DNA of 64,000 bases, from assembly GCA_013399855.1 (NCBI GenBank), contig VXAY01004752.1, forward strand, positions 569,193 to 633,192. The letters run 5' to 3'. Every line of letters begins with the position of its first letter. Position 1 is the first letter of the stretch. Origin of the DNA: Oxyruncus cristatus. Taxonomy: Eukaryota > Chordata > Aves > Passeriformes > Cotingidae. The notes under the pieces are model-generated. The model was not told the origin of the DNA. It saw only the letters and a list, made by a program, of their open reading frames with translations, and ran no database searches. This document shows, piece by piece, positions 1-13,900 of this stretch. Both the position numbers and the translations under genes were made by a program.

Positions 1-3000
1 ACAATCCTGGAGCGCTGAACAGGCTGATTAGATACAATTGAGGTATCTGTGATTTATGGACTATAACTGGTGCTAACAACACAATTCACCAGCTGGCAAG
101 TGAAAGCCAAGAAAGTATTGCTTTAAAGACAGCCTGTGCACAATTAACAAGTGATTCTGGGCTTGACATTTCCTTGAACACAACTTCCTCGACTTCAAAA
201 CAAGAACTCTCCCGATGTTGGCGGGAGTACAGAAAAAAAAAATGACTCTGCAGACACTCGAGGTTTTGGCAGAAAAATTACTGAAGGACAACAGATTCCA
301 CGAGGCTCCCAAGATGTCAAACATCCTCTGTACGTAAACTTGCTAAAGGTCCTTCTGGAGTGACCTTCAGCCAGGGCTAAATCAGCAATTCAGATACCAA
401 AATGGGAACGACCTACTGGACACAGCCCTTGCTCTCAACCAGCTGGAGCTGAGACTCCAGTGACTCTGCAGAGCCTAAGCCTGCACAGCCAAGGCTTCGG
501 CATCTTCCCACACGGAGCAAATGTGCCAACACAGTTACCACTCTCGGTCTCAAGACCAGCCTTCATGGCCCTGATGCTCCTTTCTCCACAGGGAGCTGCT
601 GGAAGAGCCTGGCTGCCCAAGGGATGGGCTGTCTCTACAGTATCTACTTCTGAGCACTGCTGGGGGGTTTTATCCTGTGCCAAGTGCCTTATTCAGAGCA
701 ATTCTAGGCAGGACTGTTACAGCTGGGAGCAAGACTGTTTGGGTATCAGAGATCATCCAAGTCCTGTTATTGCTCCACCATCAACATGGCAAACACTCCA
801 ACAGAAATGACAACAAACAGCTTCCACGGAGCAGCAGAGGCAGGACCAACCCCCCCAGCATTTGCAGAGCCCTCAATCCTACCTGAGGCAGAAATACTCC
901 TTGTTGCATTCCAAATTCTTCTTCCCAGAGATCTGTCTGCAGCCATCCAAGCTGCTGAGCAGGGAGGGTGCCTCCACACTCCTGTTTCAAAGTGGTTTAG
1001 TGTTTTTAAGACTAAGTGTGGTAACTTTCACTGCCACCAAGTGAACATCAATTATTACTCCAGCCTGGAAAAGCCCCAGTGCATTCACACGGTCACACTG
1101 TATGACGGTGTTCCCTCTTGTCACCTGTCTTTGCTATGTATACATAGATTTTTATTTATCATTCTGGTTAAATTTTAATCAGAGGGTTTTCTGCGCAGAA
1201 TTCCTGAGCAGTCAAGAGAAAAATCAGGGTCCTCCCTTTACATCTGAGCAAGTACCTTTCCATCTGGAGAGAGGAAGAGCCTGCAGGAAAGGGAATCCCT
1301 CTTGAAGGTGACGGAATCAAGCACTGCAATGCCAGTGCTCCCCCACCACACAAACAGTGACTTTCCAAAGCTTTAGACTGTGTTCCATTATAAAGAACTT
1401 ATAAAATGAGGAAAACTGGAACTAAATCATCAGCAGACAGGACAGCAGGAATTCTGCAGGTACTGGTGTAAGTGGGATTAATCCTGCAGCACTGAGGACT
1501 CTGCCAAAGGGTTTAAACAGTGGACTGTAGAGAACTAGTCCTTGTCCAACACCCAATATTGGAATAAACATATAGAACATATATCCCTGTTTAAACTTAC
1601 TGAATGAACTCTGTACCCAAAGTCTATTCTAACAAGTTTCACACCTAAAGCTACAAATTCTCTCCAAAAATTCCAATACTCTTAAATAATGATTGGAACG
1701 CTTGCTTCCCCCCCTACCCCCTGCCAATTCCTAAAGTACTTCGATGGCAAAACCCATAAAACCAGTTAAGAAAAATACCTGTAAAACCTACCTTGCATCA
1801 TCTACACTTGTACATTACATAGGCATCTGACAAAAACACTTCTGGCAAAGTTTTGACTTAAAGCAATGAATGGGGCTACCTGAACTCAATGTCCTGATTG
1901 TTTCAGTCTGTGTGAGACCCGGAGTAAATTCACACACAGTCCTAAGGAATTTAATAGATATGCAACTTCTTGCCTTTATAAACCCCTTTTCTATTATTTC
2001 CAGAATTTAAAAAAAAAAAAGTTCCTCAGAAAGAGCCCTGTTTTTATACGTATCACGGTGACACAGCAACACTCTCAATCCCAGCAGTGTCTGGGTACAG
2101 GACAAAGATATTAAGAGGCAACATTAAATAACCAAGATATTTTTAACCAAGCAAAAGAGAGTTAAACCTTCCCAGTAACAGTCAAGAGCAGAACAGAGTG
2201 ATATTTTAAGATATTTAGCAAGGGCTGTCTCCTGCACAGAATTGCAAACACTTTGTTTTGACTTGCACGGTTTATTTATTACACTCAGGCAGCAACAGAG
2301 TCAATCTCTGTGACAAAACACCAAACAGGAAGATCTGAGAAAGCTTTGAGGGGGAGGGTTGAGCTGAGGGAAGAACACTTTCTGTGCTATTACAAGTTTC
2401 ATAATCCAGCCTTCCAAGGCCAGCTTTTTCTTGGGAACAGAGGAGGAGCAGCTGAGGCGAGGTCAGCTTTGTTCCTGCCTCCCACCTGGACCACCAAGGC
2501 ACTGCCTCATCCCTGACCTTCAGTGGTGGCAGATTCTCTGGTGGGCTGAAGGAGAGACACAGCACTGTGGAAAACCAAATGCTAACAGAGAGGAAGAAAA
2601 ACTTTCTGTAAGAAAACAGGGAGGAGGAAAAATTTCTGCTTTACACAGTAGCCCATTGTCTGAAGTTTATGATGGTAAACATCATTACATAAAGGTCAGA
2701 AGTCAAAATGAATCCAAAGCCTCCCTGAAGTTCCTTTCAGGCCTCCTTCCAGCTTTTGTGGGTTTGCTGTCACTGTCCTATCCAATATTTCCTCCATTGT
2801 AGAAAATGTAGAAACTTGTGAGGTTTGTCTGTATAAAGTACAGTGTCTCAAACGTGCCAATCAGAGATATCACCCCCAATCGAAGCTTTATTTGATCAAT
2901 CACAATTTTTCTGCATTCACGCAACACAGATAATAAAGTTTTGCTTTAATAACACTCACAGACTCTAAAAGCTTAAGCATAAAAAAAAAGCATCTCTCCC

Positions 3001-6000
3001 TCACCTTCTCTCAACCACATGATCTCTTTAAATTACCTCTTTATGTTAAACAGACGCACAGCCAAAATACTGTGAAGGTAAGAGCTCCAAAGAGAGAGAG
3101 GTTGGTTCTTATCTGTGTGATCAGCTCAGGTCCACCCAAACAGAGGCACATCTTCAGAAGTTCACCAAACCTTTGGCCACTTTTTGATTGAGATGGAGAG
3201 TTCCTGGTCCTACAAATTTAGTTGTGTCAATATGAGAAGACAACAACTCATTCAAGAATGAACGCACCTTATAAAGACAGGGAGAGAAAAGGTGGAATAA
3301 CCTCATTCAGCTGAAATGAAGCTTCACAGCAGCAGTTGCAGAGGAAAGCACTGCCTGGGGAAAAGAACAAGCTCTAATCCTTGGAGGCTGTAACCCCCTA
3401 CCCAAAGAAAACCTTCCACAGATCATTTCCCAAAGAGATGGAGAACAAACAAGCTGCGACAGGTTCAGAAATTCCCTGATCATCCAGGGTGTAAGTGTGG
3501 ATGCTCTGATCCCAGAAAGTTCTGGTTCTCAGAAGTCTGATCCTACAAAAGAAAGTGTCTCTGCAGTTAACTGAGATTTGAGACTAGCAATAAACCCCAG
3601 AAGTTTGCCTTGCTGCAGGGCAAGTATAAAATGTCCTTTATCTCAGCAGGAAAGTTCCAGGTTCTTTTCAGGTTCCCCTGCTCAAGAACAACCTCCCTGA
3701 GCAAGCTGAGCAGTGCTGTTTTAGACACAAGAGCTGTCCAAGCAGTAAACAGGGGGTGCTTTGTCATCTAAGCCTTCAATCAGTGCAAAGTCTGGGAGGA
3801 GAAAACCTTGTGCAGCTCCAGGGACTGGATCCAAAGTTTCTTTGGTCACTTGAGACCCACGAGTAAAAACTAAATACACAGAAATCAAACCTGTACTTGC
3901 TTCCCCCCCTTTTCTTACCCTGGGTTAGGGCAAAAGAAAGAAAAGTATCTCTCAATGTCTTAAACTTAGAAAACAGGAGAGGTCCTCAGGAAAATCTCTG
4001 GAGGCACAGGAGTGGTAGCTGTCAACAGCCACTCCACTTGTGGATGATCCCAGTGTGAGACTCATCACTGTAAGACACTGGTCTTGTCTCAGTGCAACGC
4101 CAGGCCAGCAGTCCCCAGAGCGAGAGTTGCAGGGAATGTGCAAACCTGACCTCAGTGCACCAAGTCCCACAGTTTTTCAGCTTGACTGGGAGTGCTCCCC
4201 CTGGTACCAAAAAGCAGAGGAGATCCATCATTCCCTGGCTGTGGTCAACTCAGTGTAGGGAGATCTCAGAGCTCACAGTGAGACGGAGCTGGAAGAGGAC
4301 AGAGGACTGAACAACGGAGCAAGCTGGCAGTGCTGGGCCTTTAATGAGCTTCCTGAAGTCCTGGTGATAGGCATCTGCTGCTGCTGAAATTAGAAGGCCA
4401 AAGCATATATTACCACACACATTATCTCACACCAGGTATCTGCAGAGTCCAGAACTTCCTGAAGGACTGGCAGAATCACTGTGGAGAAGAGACAGGCAGA
4501 ATTTAAAGGCAAGACTGTACACAACACACAGCCTCACGTGGGAGGTCACCTAAGTGCAAGCTCTGATGAAGGCCCAGTGGCCAGACTCCTTTGTTTTCAT
4601 GGAAGGACAGCTCAGGAGATGATCAAAAACCAGAAAGATAATCATCTTGTAGGAGCAAAGTCATAGTGCTAAAGAATTGTGAACTGCTTTACGACTGCCA
4701 GAGAATTTCTGCATGAGCAGAAGATGTTGGAGCACTCAGCAAATGAAGCCTCACCATAAACACTTCGCTGGGGATACATCCCTTCAAAAGGGATTATCAG
4801 GATAAAGTGCTCCCTGTTGTCTCCCAAAATATTTGGTGGGGGTTGGTGTTGAGTAGGAGCAAACCAGCAGGATCCCAAAACAAAGTAATCCTGCATCTAA
4901 AAGAACGCATAAACATGTCTCAGACAAGACCCACAGAGAGTGGGAAAAGGAATCTCCTGGTGTCCCAAGAGTCACCCCTTGAGTCCTTCACTTGGAGAAC
5001 ACATAACATTACTCATTTTACAGACGCAGTCATACGAGACTCCCAAAAAGAGAAATATTTAGATTTTCTTCTTTCCACCAACGAAATCTCAAGGCACTCT
5101 GGAAAACATGCGTTTTCCAATTTGTAAAACAGGAGCAGCAGAGCTATTTGTTTCTTCAAAAAGTTACTGTTGGCCCGAGAAACTCGAATTGCTTTCTGTG
5201 TTTTCAAAATAATTGCCCCTCTCAACAAAGCCTTGGAGCAGAGGAGTCTCTTCTCCTCTTTGATTCAGTTCCAGCAGAGTTGCTATGACTGAGTGTACGC
5301 CACTCGATTTTTCCAAAACACAACATTCCATCCATTTAAGACCATTTCATTTGGACATTAGTTTGAGAGAACAGGAGAAGTATATCCATCATTCCTGCTG
5401 CATGTTCCTCTTGCTAGGTTTTCTTTCCGAGCGTGGAACAACCTATACACAGAAGAGGAATTCCTGTCTTACAGATGCTGACAGCCCCAGATTCCAATAG
5501 ATCTATACAAGCCCCTGTATTCCTCAGGCTGGTCCTAACTCTGCTCCAGCACAAACACCCGGAACACCACAGCAGATCACTTTTTAATGTTCTAGAGAGA
5601 ATCTCCCTTGGTAGAATCCCAACTTGCAGGGATGAGTTATCCCCAACAGCAAGTTCAAAAAGCAGTACCACCACACAGGCAGATGTTCAGTCCCTGTGGC
5701 TTCATTTGATCCAAAACCAGTTTTGGGTGCTTTCACTGCTTCTAGGAAGCCAAGAGCAGCCCAGCTCTCAGGAGAAATGCATCCATTCCAGCCAATTAAC
5801 AGCCCAATTAGAATAAATATGAGACAGGACAGGTTCACCACTGCCATGGTGGTCCAAAATTTCCACCTCAAATTCTGGGGAACGGTGAGGAAGATGCAGG
5901 AACCAGTCAAACTGGAGCAAGAGATCTTTAAACGAGTCATGCTACATTAAAGCTCAAGCGGTGAAAATTTTATGTTCCACTGAAACCATCTCCAGTACAA

Positions 6001-9000
6001 ATCCCACTTGTTGCTCTTCCCGTGGCACCAACAACTGAAGACATTCCATGATGGGCAGCAAGGTTTGCAGTGTTTGCCTTCACACTACAGCACTTAAAGC
6101 TCAGCTGAGATCCAGCCCCTCCTTTCCACAGCTCTCCAGTATCACAAGCCCAAACCCCCCAGGGTTATTCCTGACACGGTCAAGGATCAAGGAAACTGCA
6201 AACTGAGACTCTGTGGTGGGTGACACAGCCTGAATCCCTGTGGGAAGTGGAAGCACATGGAAAAATGCAACATTCCCAAGTAACAGTAGCTCTGGTTGAT
6301 CATTGCACCTTCCTCTGCTTTCAAAGGGCACCCACATTCAAGCAGAAGCAGCTCTAAAATATTGATTTAGAGCAGATGTAGTTTAAAGAGAGTTTACAAG
6401 GAAAGTATTTTTTGATTATTTTTTTTTTTACCCTCTGCAGGGAGAGCGTGAAAACAAAAAGCAACGTTCAGTCATAAAAAAATAATTGTTGTAGTCCTCA
6501 GCAATTTTTTAATTCCCCTTCCTCCACTAAACATCTGGGTTTTGTTAGAAAACACTATAAAATGATTTTCCAAAACCTTTGACATGCATTCTGCTCAATA
6601 GGTCCCAAAAGCTCAGGAAGGAGAGCTTCAAACCAAGTAAGGCTTGTTATTTATGAAGCCTTCCAGGCAAAAATCGGTCTAATCCTTCTGTCTGACCATT
6701 CCCTGCTACTGAAGGGCACAGGGATAGGGAGTTAGCACGTTAAGGTGATGCTCATTTAATAAAGAAAAGGACAGTACACCCAGGAAACTATTATTCAAGC
6801 AGGCTCAGTGTGATGAGCCAAGAAAAAGCTGCTCCTGCACGGGCCAGGACTCTGGAGATACCTGTGCCATTAAGTTACTTCAGAACAAATTAGTGTTCCA
6901 CGAACTGATTAGACCATAAATAAGCCCAGTAGGAAAGAGGGAAGCCACTGACAGGCACAGCAGCTGAGCTCTACAGCTCTCACTCACAAGGAACACCAAA
7001 AAGCTGCCAGTGCCAGAAGGATCTCTGGTCCTTTTACGAGCCATTCAAAGGATGTCAAAGCAGATGCAGTATCTGATCACAAGAATCCTATACTTTCATT
7101 TTCTCTCGTCACTCAAAAGCACAAATTGCAGCTCTGTCCCCGACCTGACAATTACTGGTACGGCTGCATTTTGTTCTCTTCCAGCAGCAGCAGGAAACTT
7201 GATTGGAGCTGCAGGAACCCAGGCAGCGACTGCACAAGCTGCTGTTGTGATAGCACAAGGCAGAAGCCAACTCGGCAGGTAATTGGACTGGAAGTTGGAA
7301 AGATCTTCCCCAGGCAGCTTGAAACAGTAATTTCATAGGGGAGAAAATAGGTTGGCTTTATGCACCACAGGTTACCAAAGAAAAAATTTGATCCTAAGAC
7401 AGACAGACATAATAAATACCAGGACACACCACCACAAGGAGGTATTAAAGGTGGGGGTTTTTTTGTAGTCTGCAGCAATTCAAAAGGCATTTGCAACCTT
7501 CCATGGGGTCGGTATCAAGAATGGAATCACTCAGGTTCCAAAGCACAACATTCCTTATTAGACAGGAGTACTTCCAGTGCTTGATGGTTACATTCCCTTG
7601 ACCACTGACTTAATATTTTGGAAGATCTCAAATCCCATATACACTGTTGCAGTTGTGCTTCCAGAGTAATCCTAGGGAATTCTGGATTCAACGATTCACG
7701 CTTCCTAATGCCATACTTCAAGTAATTCAAATGCACACAGAGCTCCTTCTTCATTTCTCTGAACTCGACATCCATGGAAGTCATTCCAAAGCATTAGAAA
7801 CCAACAAGGAAATCTAAATGCACACAGACCTGAAGTCATGGGGGATTACATGACTGGAGTGTCCAGTAAAACCAGTAACCTCAGTGTCAGTGCCAGCTAC
7901 CAGCACCCCCCTTGTATGGGACTGAGGTGGGGGGGTCTTTCTCCCACTGTTCCACAAAAAGAACTCCAACCAACAACATCCCACAAGGAGTCAGTGATGG
8001 CTGAGATGAATGAAAGAGGAGTGAAGATCCACCTGTGTAAACCTAATGGTCCATTGAATCAAAAAGACTGGATGTGTACTGGAACATGAACACCTCTGCT
8101 TGGCAGAAACCGGAATCACACCTACTTAAGATCTGTAAGAAAGATATACTGCCCTTAAATATTATTCCACAGTGATATTAAGCTGGTTTAGCTTTCACTC
8201 ACAGACAGTCGTTTCCCTGTCAGATGTGAATCCCCAATCAAAAAAAAAAACCCCACCACAAACCCCCAAATACAAAAATCCCTTAAAAAAAAGCCTCTCT
8301 CATCCCTCCCAAAACCTACTAAACTCCAGTTCAGCATCCCAGCATTCCCAGGTGACCCTGTGACACAATTTTGAAACAAACTCTCTAGTTCAGCGAAGGA
8401 GATTATTAAAATCTTAGATTCATTCATACCCAGTTAATGAAGACTCACAGTCCCTCACTCCCCACCCCTGACAAGTACACAAAAAATTCGAGAAAGCATA
8501 AGAGTTTTAAGCTTCCTTTCTTTAAGCAAATCCTACTTTGACAATGCTGGAAAAAGTCTGTCTTAAACAGTCAGGAGATAACAGAAAATTTTCTGACTGC
8601 TGCCTAAGCACAGAGTTAATAAAATAGATTTTAAAGTGAAGTGAATAATGTTGAAGAGGTGCATCCATATTTTAACAATACTCTGAAAAAACTTGAGACT
8701 TATTACCCCATGCAGCGCTTTCCCCACAAACACACTCATATACCCAAACAGTCCTAAGTTTTCTCCAGCACCTCAGAAGGCAGAGTGGCAAAAAAACCAA
8801 GCTCTGAGTGGAAGAAACAAAAGGCCCTGATTCATATGCAATTAGCTCAGCTAAATTTACTACCCAAGCCATTGCTACCCCAGCTGTCCTTGACACCTGC
8901 ACAGCGGGGACAATGGGACATGACAAGCAGCCTCCTGCCATCTACTGCAGTTCTCAGGCTTAGAATTGGTGACAAATACAATTCCTGAGCTGCTGCATTA

Positions 9001-10793
9001 ACACAATTAGCACAAAACCAGCCCCGCACCTTATTCCAGTATCCACGTCAGAGACAGAACCAATGGAGACAGTCAGTGCCTCGCCCACCTCTGCTAAATC
9101 CACCCCCAAAGAAGCACCAGTGCTCTAAACATAACATGTGCCTTTCCACTCCAGATTCAGTCTGCAGTGACAGACAAGCAGAGCAAAGCAGAAAACTGGT
9201 ATGGGAAAAGTCAGAAGGAAGGATATTAAGGGAGAAAACTCGTTAATATCCTGTGCAGCACAAGTTCCCACTGTTTAACCTTCCTTAAATACGAGTTAGA
9301 CTGAAGGACTGAGAGCAGAACTAAACTTTTGAGATCAAGTTGTTATTTGTAAGAACCAAGCAGCTCACTCTTTATCAGCCTGTGTGTCTGCAATCATTGA
9401 CACAAGTTGTGTTCAGAAACCATTCCCACTAAAATGATTCAGGCTCCGCTGCCTGAAATGTGAGAGAAGCCTATGACAGTATCTTAAAACAATATGAGTC
9501 CTCTCTGTGCATGGAAAGAGCTGTCACTGAGACCCTCTGCATCCCTGTTCTGGCACACACCCACCAGCCTTGCCCCAGACAGCAGAGTAAACACACAAAA
9601 GCTCTTTTGTAAGGGTTCAGAGCAAGTGCAGAAGAATCCATTCAGCTTGACATATCTACCTGAATCCAAATCCTGAGAGGATGGGCTTTCATGTCCCAGC
9701 AGCCCCTGAGCAATCTTTATAAGGGTACTAATTTGTACAGCACACATATTTTATCTGCACTGCAATAACACCACAGATGAACATTAACCAGATTCCTTGT
9801 GCTGTCTGCCAGGTGTTTAAATATTTTGCAACTCAAATGCTGAAATGCTTTCTGCAGTCTAAATGCTTCAGATTATCCAGTGAGAACATGGGTATATTTC
9901 CAGCCACTACGTAAAACACATTTTTTCCCCCATTTGTCACATTTTAAAAAGCAGACTGGAATTACCAACATATAAACATTATACTACAGGTCTATTTTGA
10001 AGGTTGAGTTTATTAACTCACAAAAGCTTTCACTGAAAAATATTCACAGAAACTTTTAATGCAGAAGACTCTCCGTTTATCTGCACTAGGCAGGCCCTAC
10101 ACAAAGGATTCTGCAAAGAAAACAAGCTCTGATATTGTGTATTTTGATAAGTTTAGGTGTGCATTAGAAAACATAATCCCACATAATGTATTAAACAACA
10201 TTCTTCTCTTGCTCCAGGTCAGACAACACATTTCTGAGCAGTGTGAAGATCCATGACTTTCTGACGCTCGAAATATATTCCACCACCAGAACTCTGACCT
10301 GGACAGCTCTATACATTAATATATTACTGTGTTAATATATTTACTGCTTTTCCTCCTTCACCCACACTAAACTTCAGGTAAAAAACTTCCACAGTATCAT
10401 TATTAGCAACAAAAATGAAAGGCCCAAGGGGATCATGACATTTTTTATAGCATGTCAGTTATCTTCCCGAGGAGGAAAGAGATACCACTCCAGTGAGAAA
10501 GAAATTAAAATACTTTTTCTGTTTTTATCACAAAAGTAGTGACAGCCTTCTGAACAGGGGCAGGAGGGTCAGATTATCTCACACCTGAGTTCACAGACTA
10601 TTTTAAACTGGTAACTGGATTAAAACTAAAGCCACATACCCTCAGAAAGAAAATCCACTGCAGCCTCTTCACTAAAACAAATGTATCCTACTACCACAGA
10701 ACAAACTGGCAGCAAGGCAAATCAGCAGCAACACATGAGGAATTCTCCACTTAGCATGATCAGAAAACCAGGATTTGTCCCCCTGTGCCATAC
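1..10793 (-). other. PELI2: PELI2 intron 2 (partial, runs off left edge)
   Basis: This is the sequence downstream of the exon 2 donor in gene orientation. I looked for the next Pellino coding blocks (the segment after 'QASK', which in the family starts 'AIS', and the following 'GRSTES' block) on the minus strand and saw neither. The next exon therefore probably lies beyond position 1. The open frames here are short, overlap on both strands and resemble no protein I know. The stretch is AT-rich, with short homopolymer runs (for example near 2010, 6420 and 8240), and holds no recognisable CR1 copy. Assignment as intron 2 is inferred from the exon at 10794-10923. Confidence 0.8.
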
Positions 10794-10923
10794 CTTCGAT
10801 GCTTGAGGAGTAGAGATGACATGGACAGTGCTGGGTTTAACTCCATTGGCCTTGGGTCGCTTATAAAGGGCAAATCTGCTTTTCCTGCGTCCTCTGTCAC
10901 CATTAGGGAGGGATCCATTGTAC
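10794..10923 (-). CDS. PELI2: Pellino-2 coding exon 2 (FHA region)
   Basis: This is a 130-bp internal coding exon. It gives one base of a split glycine codon and then 43 complete codons. The peptide begins YNGSLPNGDRGRRKSR, continues FALYKRPKANGVKPS and ends TVHVISTPQASK. Pellino proteins are E3 ubiquitin ligases that bind phosphorylated IRAK kinases through an N-terminal FHA domain and build ubiquitin chains with a C-terminal RING-like domain in Toll/IL-1 receptor signalling. This exon covers roughly residues 27-69, the start of the FHA region. Tyr in 'ALYKRP' and the 'VHVISTPQASK' ending fit PELI2. As I recall, PELI1 has Phe and 'VHIACTPQAAK' at those places. The fourth residue is Ser, where I recall Ala in human PELI2. 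On the minus strand a pyrimidine-rich tract ending TTTCCAG precedes the exon, and AAG|GTATGG follows it. The upstream intron interrupts a Gly codon after its second base; the downstream intron falls between codons. The frame is open throughout, so this is a working exon and not a retrocopy. Confidence 0.96.
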
Positions 10924-13900
10924 CTGGAAACAAAGCACAACAGCTGAGCATAAACCACCACCAGTGTGGGACACGGAAAAGGAGAGACTGGACATCTGGC
11001 CACAGAAAAGGAGAGAGTGGTAGTTCTGACATCACCAAATGCACGGGCAAAACAAAACGAGTCACAGCCCCGCTAAGGTTTGTTTGCTGAATTTGAGCTT
11101 TCGAACATTCTTCACCTACCAGTGGTCAAAATTTTTTTCTTATTACGAAGGTAATTAACTACAAATGAACTACTGAGCTGTTCAGCCACAGAAATACTTC
11201 TTTGCCTCTAGAATCAAAGGAATTTGGAGTAACACCCTACATCTTCACCAATTCAGAACAAGGGGAGTTTTACAATGGTTTTACCCTATTAGCCCTCTTC
11301 AGACATCTCATACAGGAAGAGGGGCAATATGGAAAAATAAAGTAATTTAGGGGCAAGTAAAACTGGGAAAAGGAATTCTACTCACACACACACAAAAAAA
11401 AAAGCTTTTATAGTTGTTCTCCCCCCCTCCTCTTTTTTTTAAAACTCTAATCCTAAAGGCTTCATCTATTATTAAGGAAAGAGGATGCAAGTGTTTTTAA
11501 TTTATGTGACTATCTGAAGCCTCACTAATGACTTCCTTTATCAGGTGTAACACAGTAGCCTTCCACAGTTCTTTCATCTCTCCCCGAGGACAGAGACCCA
11601 GAGGATTAATTATTCAGAGAAGTCTTAAGCCTCAAGGGGACACAGCTCCTTCCCCAGGGAAGGGATCAACTGGAAACTTCTTTGCAAGGCATAAGCACGG
11701 AATTCACCTCCACCTCACCCCCAAGATTTAGGTCAGGCTGATGCTTCTCCCCACAGCACTGTCACCTGTGACATTCCTGCCAACTCCCAGCTGGTCTGGG
11801 AACAGCTCTCAGGGCGGAATATGGAAAGGAGAAGCAAAAGGCAGCAAGGAAGAAACACAGAATCTTTTATTTTCTTATCACACAACATCCTGAGTACGGA
11901 ACTAAGCAGTTTGTGTAACAAGAGAATGCACTTGGAGAGCTTCTATCCTTCTGCAAACAAACGGGAAACAGGGAGTGGATGAAAGCAAGGGGTGTCAGTG
12001 CTGAGGCTCTGGAGAAGGCTCAGTGCCCACTCCAGGCAAGGATCACCTGCTGGCACACTGGGAAACAGCTCCCAGCTTCACGTGCAGGGATCCCAAAGGC
12101 AGGACTGCTGAATGTTTGAGCACAAGCAAGAGCAGATTCAAGATCAAAAAACACTCTCAGATCTAAGTACTCCAGAACGTGAAACCCAGATCTTTCCAAA
12201 ATACACATTTATTACCTGATGCTAAAGCCACACAGAAAGTTTAGAGACTTTCAGCTGGGCTGAAACTGAACTTGTTCTCTCATTCCCACTCGTTCACAGG
12301 GAGACGGCGGAATCTTTCTGGAATATTAAAGGGGATTCCCTGACACAGCAGAAAAACAACAGGAGTAAATCACTACTATTTCACGCCAGGCCCACTTGCA
12401 GCTTGGAAACTTGTAATCAACCCTACATCAGATGAGAGTAGCACAGTAGATCCTCATCACAAGAGCCCAACCCCTACAAAGATACACCGATATGATCCAC
12501 AGGCAGCTTAAATACCAGCACTTAAAATAGGAGTTATTTGATTCTCCAACTCCAATCTCCCTGGATGTACACACATGTTTTCCTTCAAACACACTGTATT
12601 ACCAGGAATATGCCATCAAGTTTTAACTTGCCTGAAGACAACATTCCTTCTACAAGTATTTTTATCTGAAAACCTAAGAGAGCAGTAATTCCCTCAGAAA
12701 TAACGTGTAGTGACTATATATTACCACTGCTAGCTTTACATTCTGTAATTATTGGGGTTTTCTAATATTTGTGTAACTGTTAAGTGACACTGAATTAAAG
12801 TAGTTCCAGTTAAAACCAGGCAAGTGGGGTTTTATTCTGACGTTCACAAAACAATTTCAACTAGGAAAGGCTACTCCATTTCATTTCAGTCTCTGTGAGA
12901 TTTAGTTACCTTTTAAAAGAGCAAAAGAAAGACGCTGCTCAAGTTTAAAAGACCTTTTGGAAACTTTAAATGGGAAAGAAATCCAAGCAAAGCGAAAGTT
13001 GAATTCATTCACCCTGATTAGCACCGACAAATTTCCAGGAGGGTTCTCTCCTCGTGCCAATTTCTAAATTTCCTTTCCACAAAAGGGCAAGAGGAACTGA
13101 GTGGCGGTTTTATGATTTGTTATGCTTTAATTATAGACCTGCAGGTTTTATTTTGATCTGACAGTGGCAGAAAGAGCTGGGACAATTAGTAGGCACACAT
13201 GTTTTAGAGGAGGGGAAGAAAAAAGGGCGTCAGAGAACTTGCCTCTTTCCACAGCTGGCACATTCCTGCATTTTTCCTAGGCCAGGACTCTCAGCTTGTT
13301 CTCCACAAACCAACCCTCCCCATGGCACTGGGGCCACACCTTTGCTTCCCACTTCTTAAACAACCTCCATGCCCAGTGATCCACCAGTAATGCCACGGGA
13401 GCTTCCCAGCCAGGGCAGGACCTGCCCCGCTCCTGAGGCACAGCCCCATCATCTCAGCCCATCCCTGCTTTTCCAAAAGGAGCTGTCCCACTGGATTCTG
13501 CAGGAATACAAGCATGGCTACCCACACCTCTGCTGAGTCAGCTTCCCTAAGCACGGGCACAAGGAACTACAGCCAAGGCAGCCTCCAGCCCTCTCCTCTC
13601 CTTCACTTCCCTCAGTTCTTCCACTGAGCAGCAACAACTGCCTCCTTCGGAGCACCAACAGGATGGAATTGCTCAGGAAGAGAAGGGACAAGGACTGAGG
13701 CCACAAATTCCCCAGACACTGGGAGACTCCAAACTTCCCCACAGCCAACAGGAGCTTCCTCTCAACTCCTTTCAACAAGAATGAGCCCGTTTCCCTTCTC
13801 CCTGCACCCTTCCAATAACTCCAGAAGCAGCCTAGGGACCAGCACATGGAGCACACCACTGTTTTGCTTCACAAAAAGGCCAATGCTGTCTCTTGTTCCA

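Noticed and set aside
1..10793. Further PELI2 exons in intron 2
   Set aside because: I searched by eye for the next Pellino coding blocks on the minus strand and found none. They are probably left of the window.
10722..11090. Longer open frames around the PELI2 exon on both strands (93-101 codons)
   Set aside because: Only 10794-10923 matches Pellino. The extensions run through the splice sites into intron, and the opposite-strand and out-of-frame readings are shadows.
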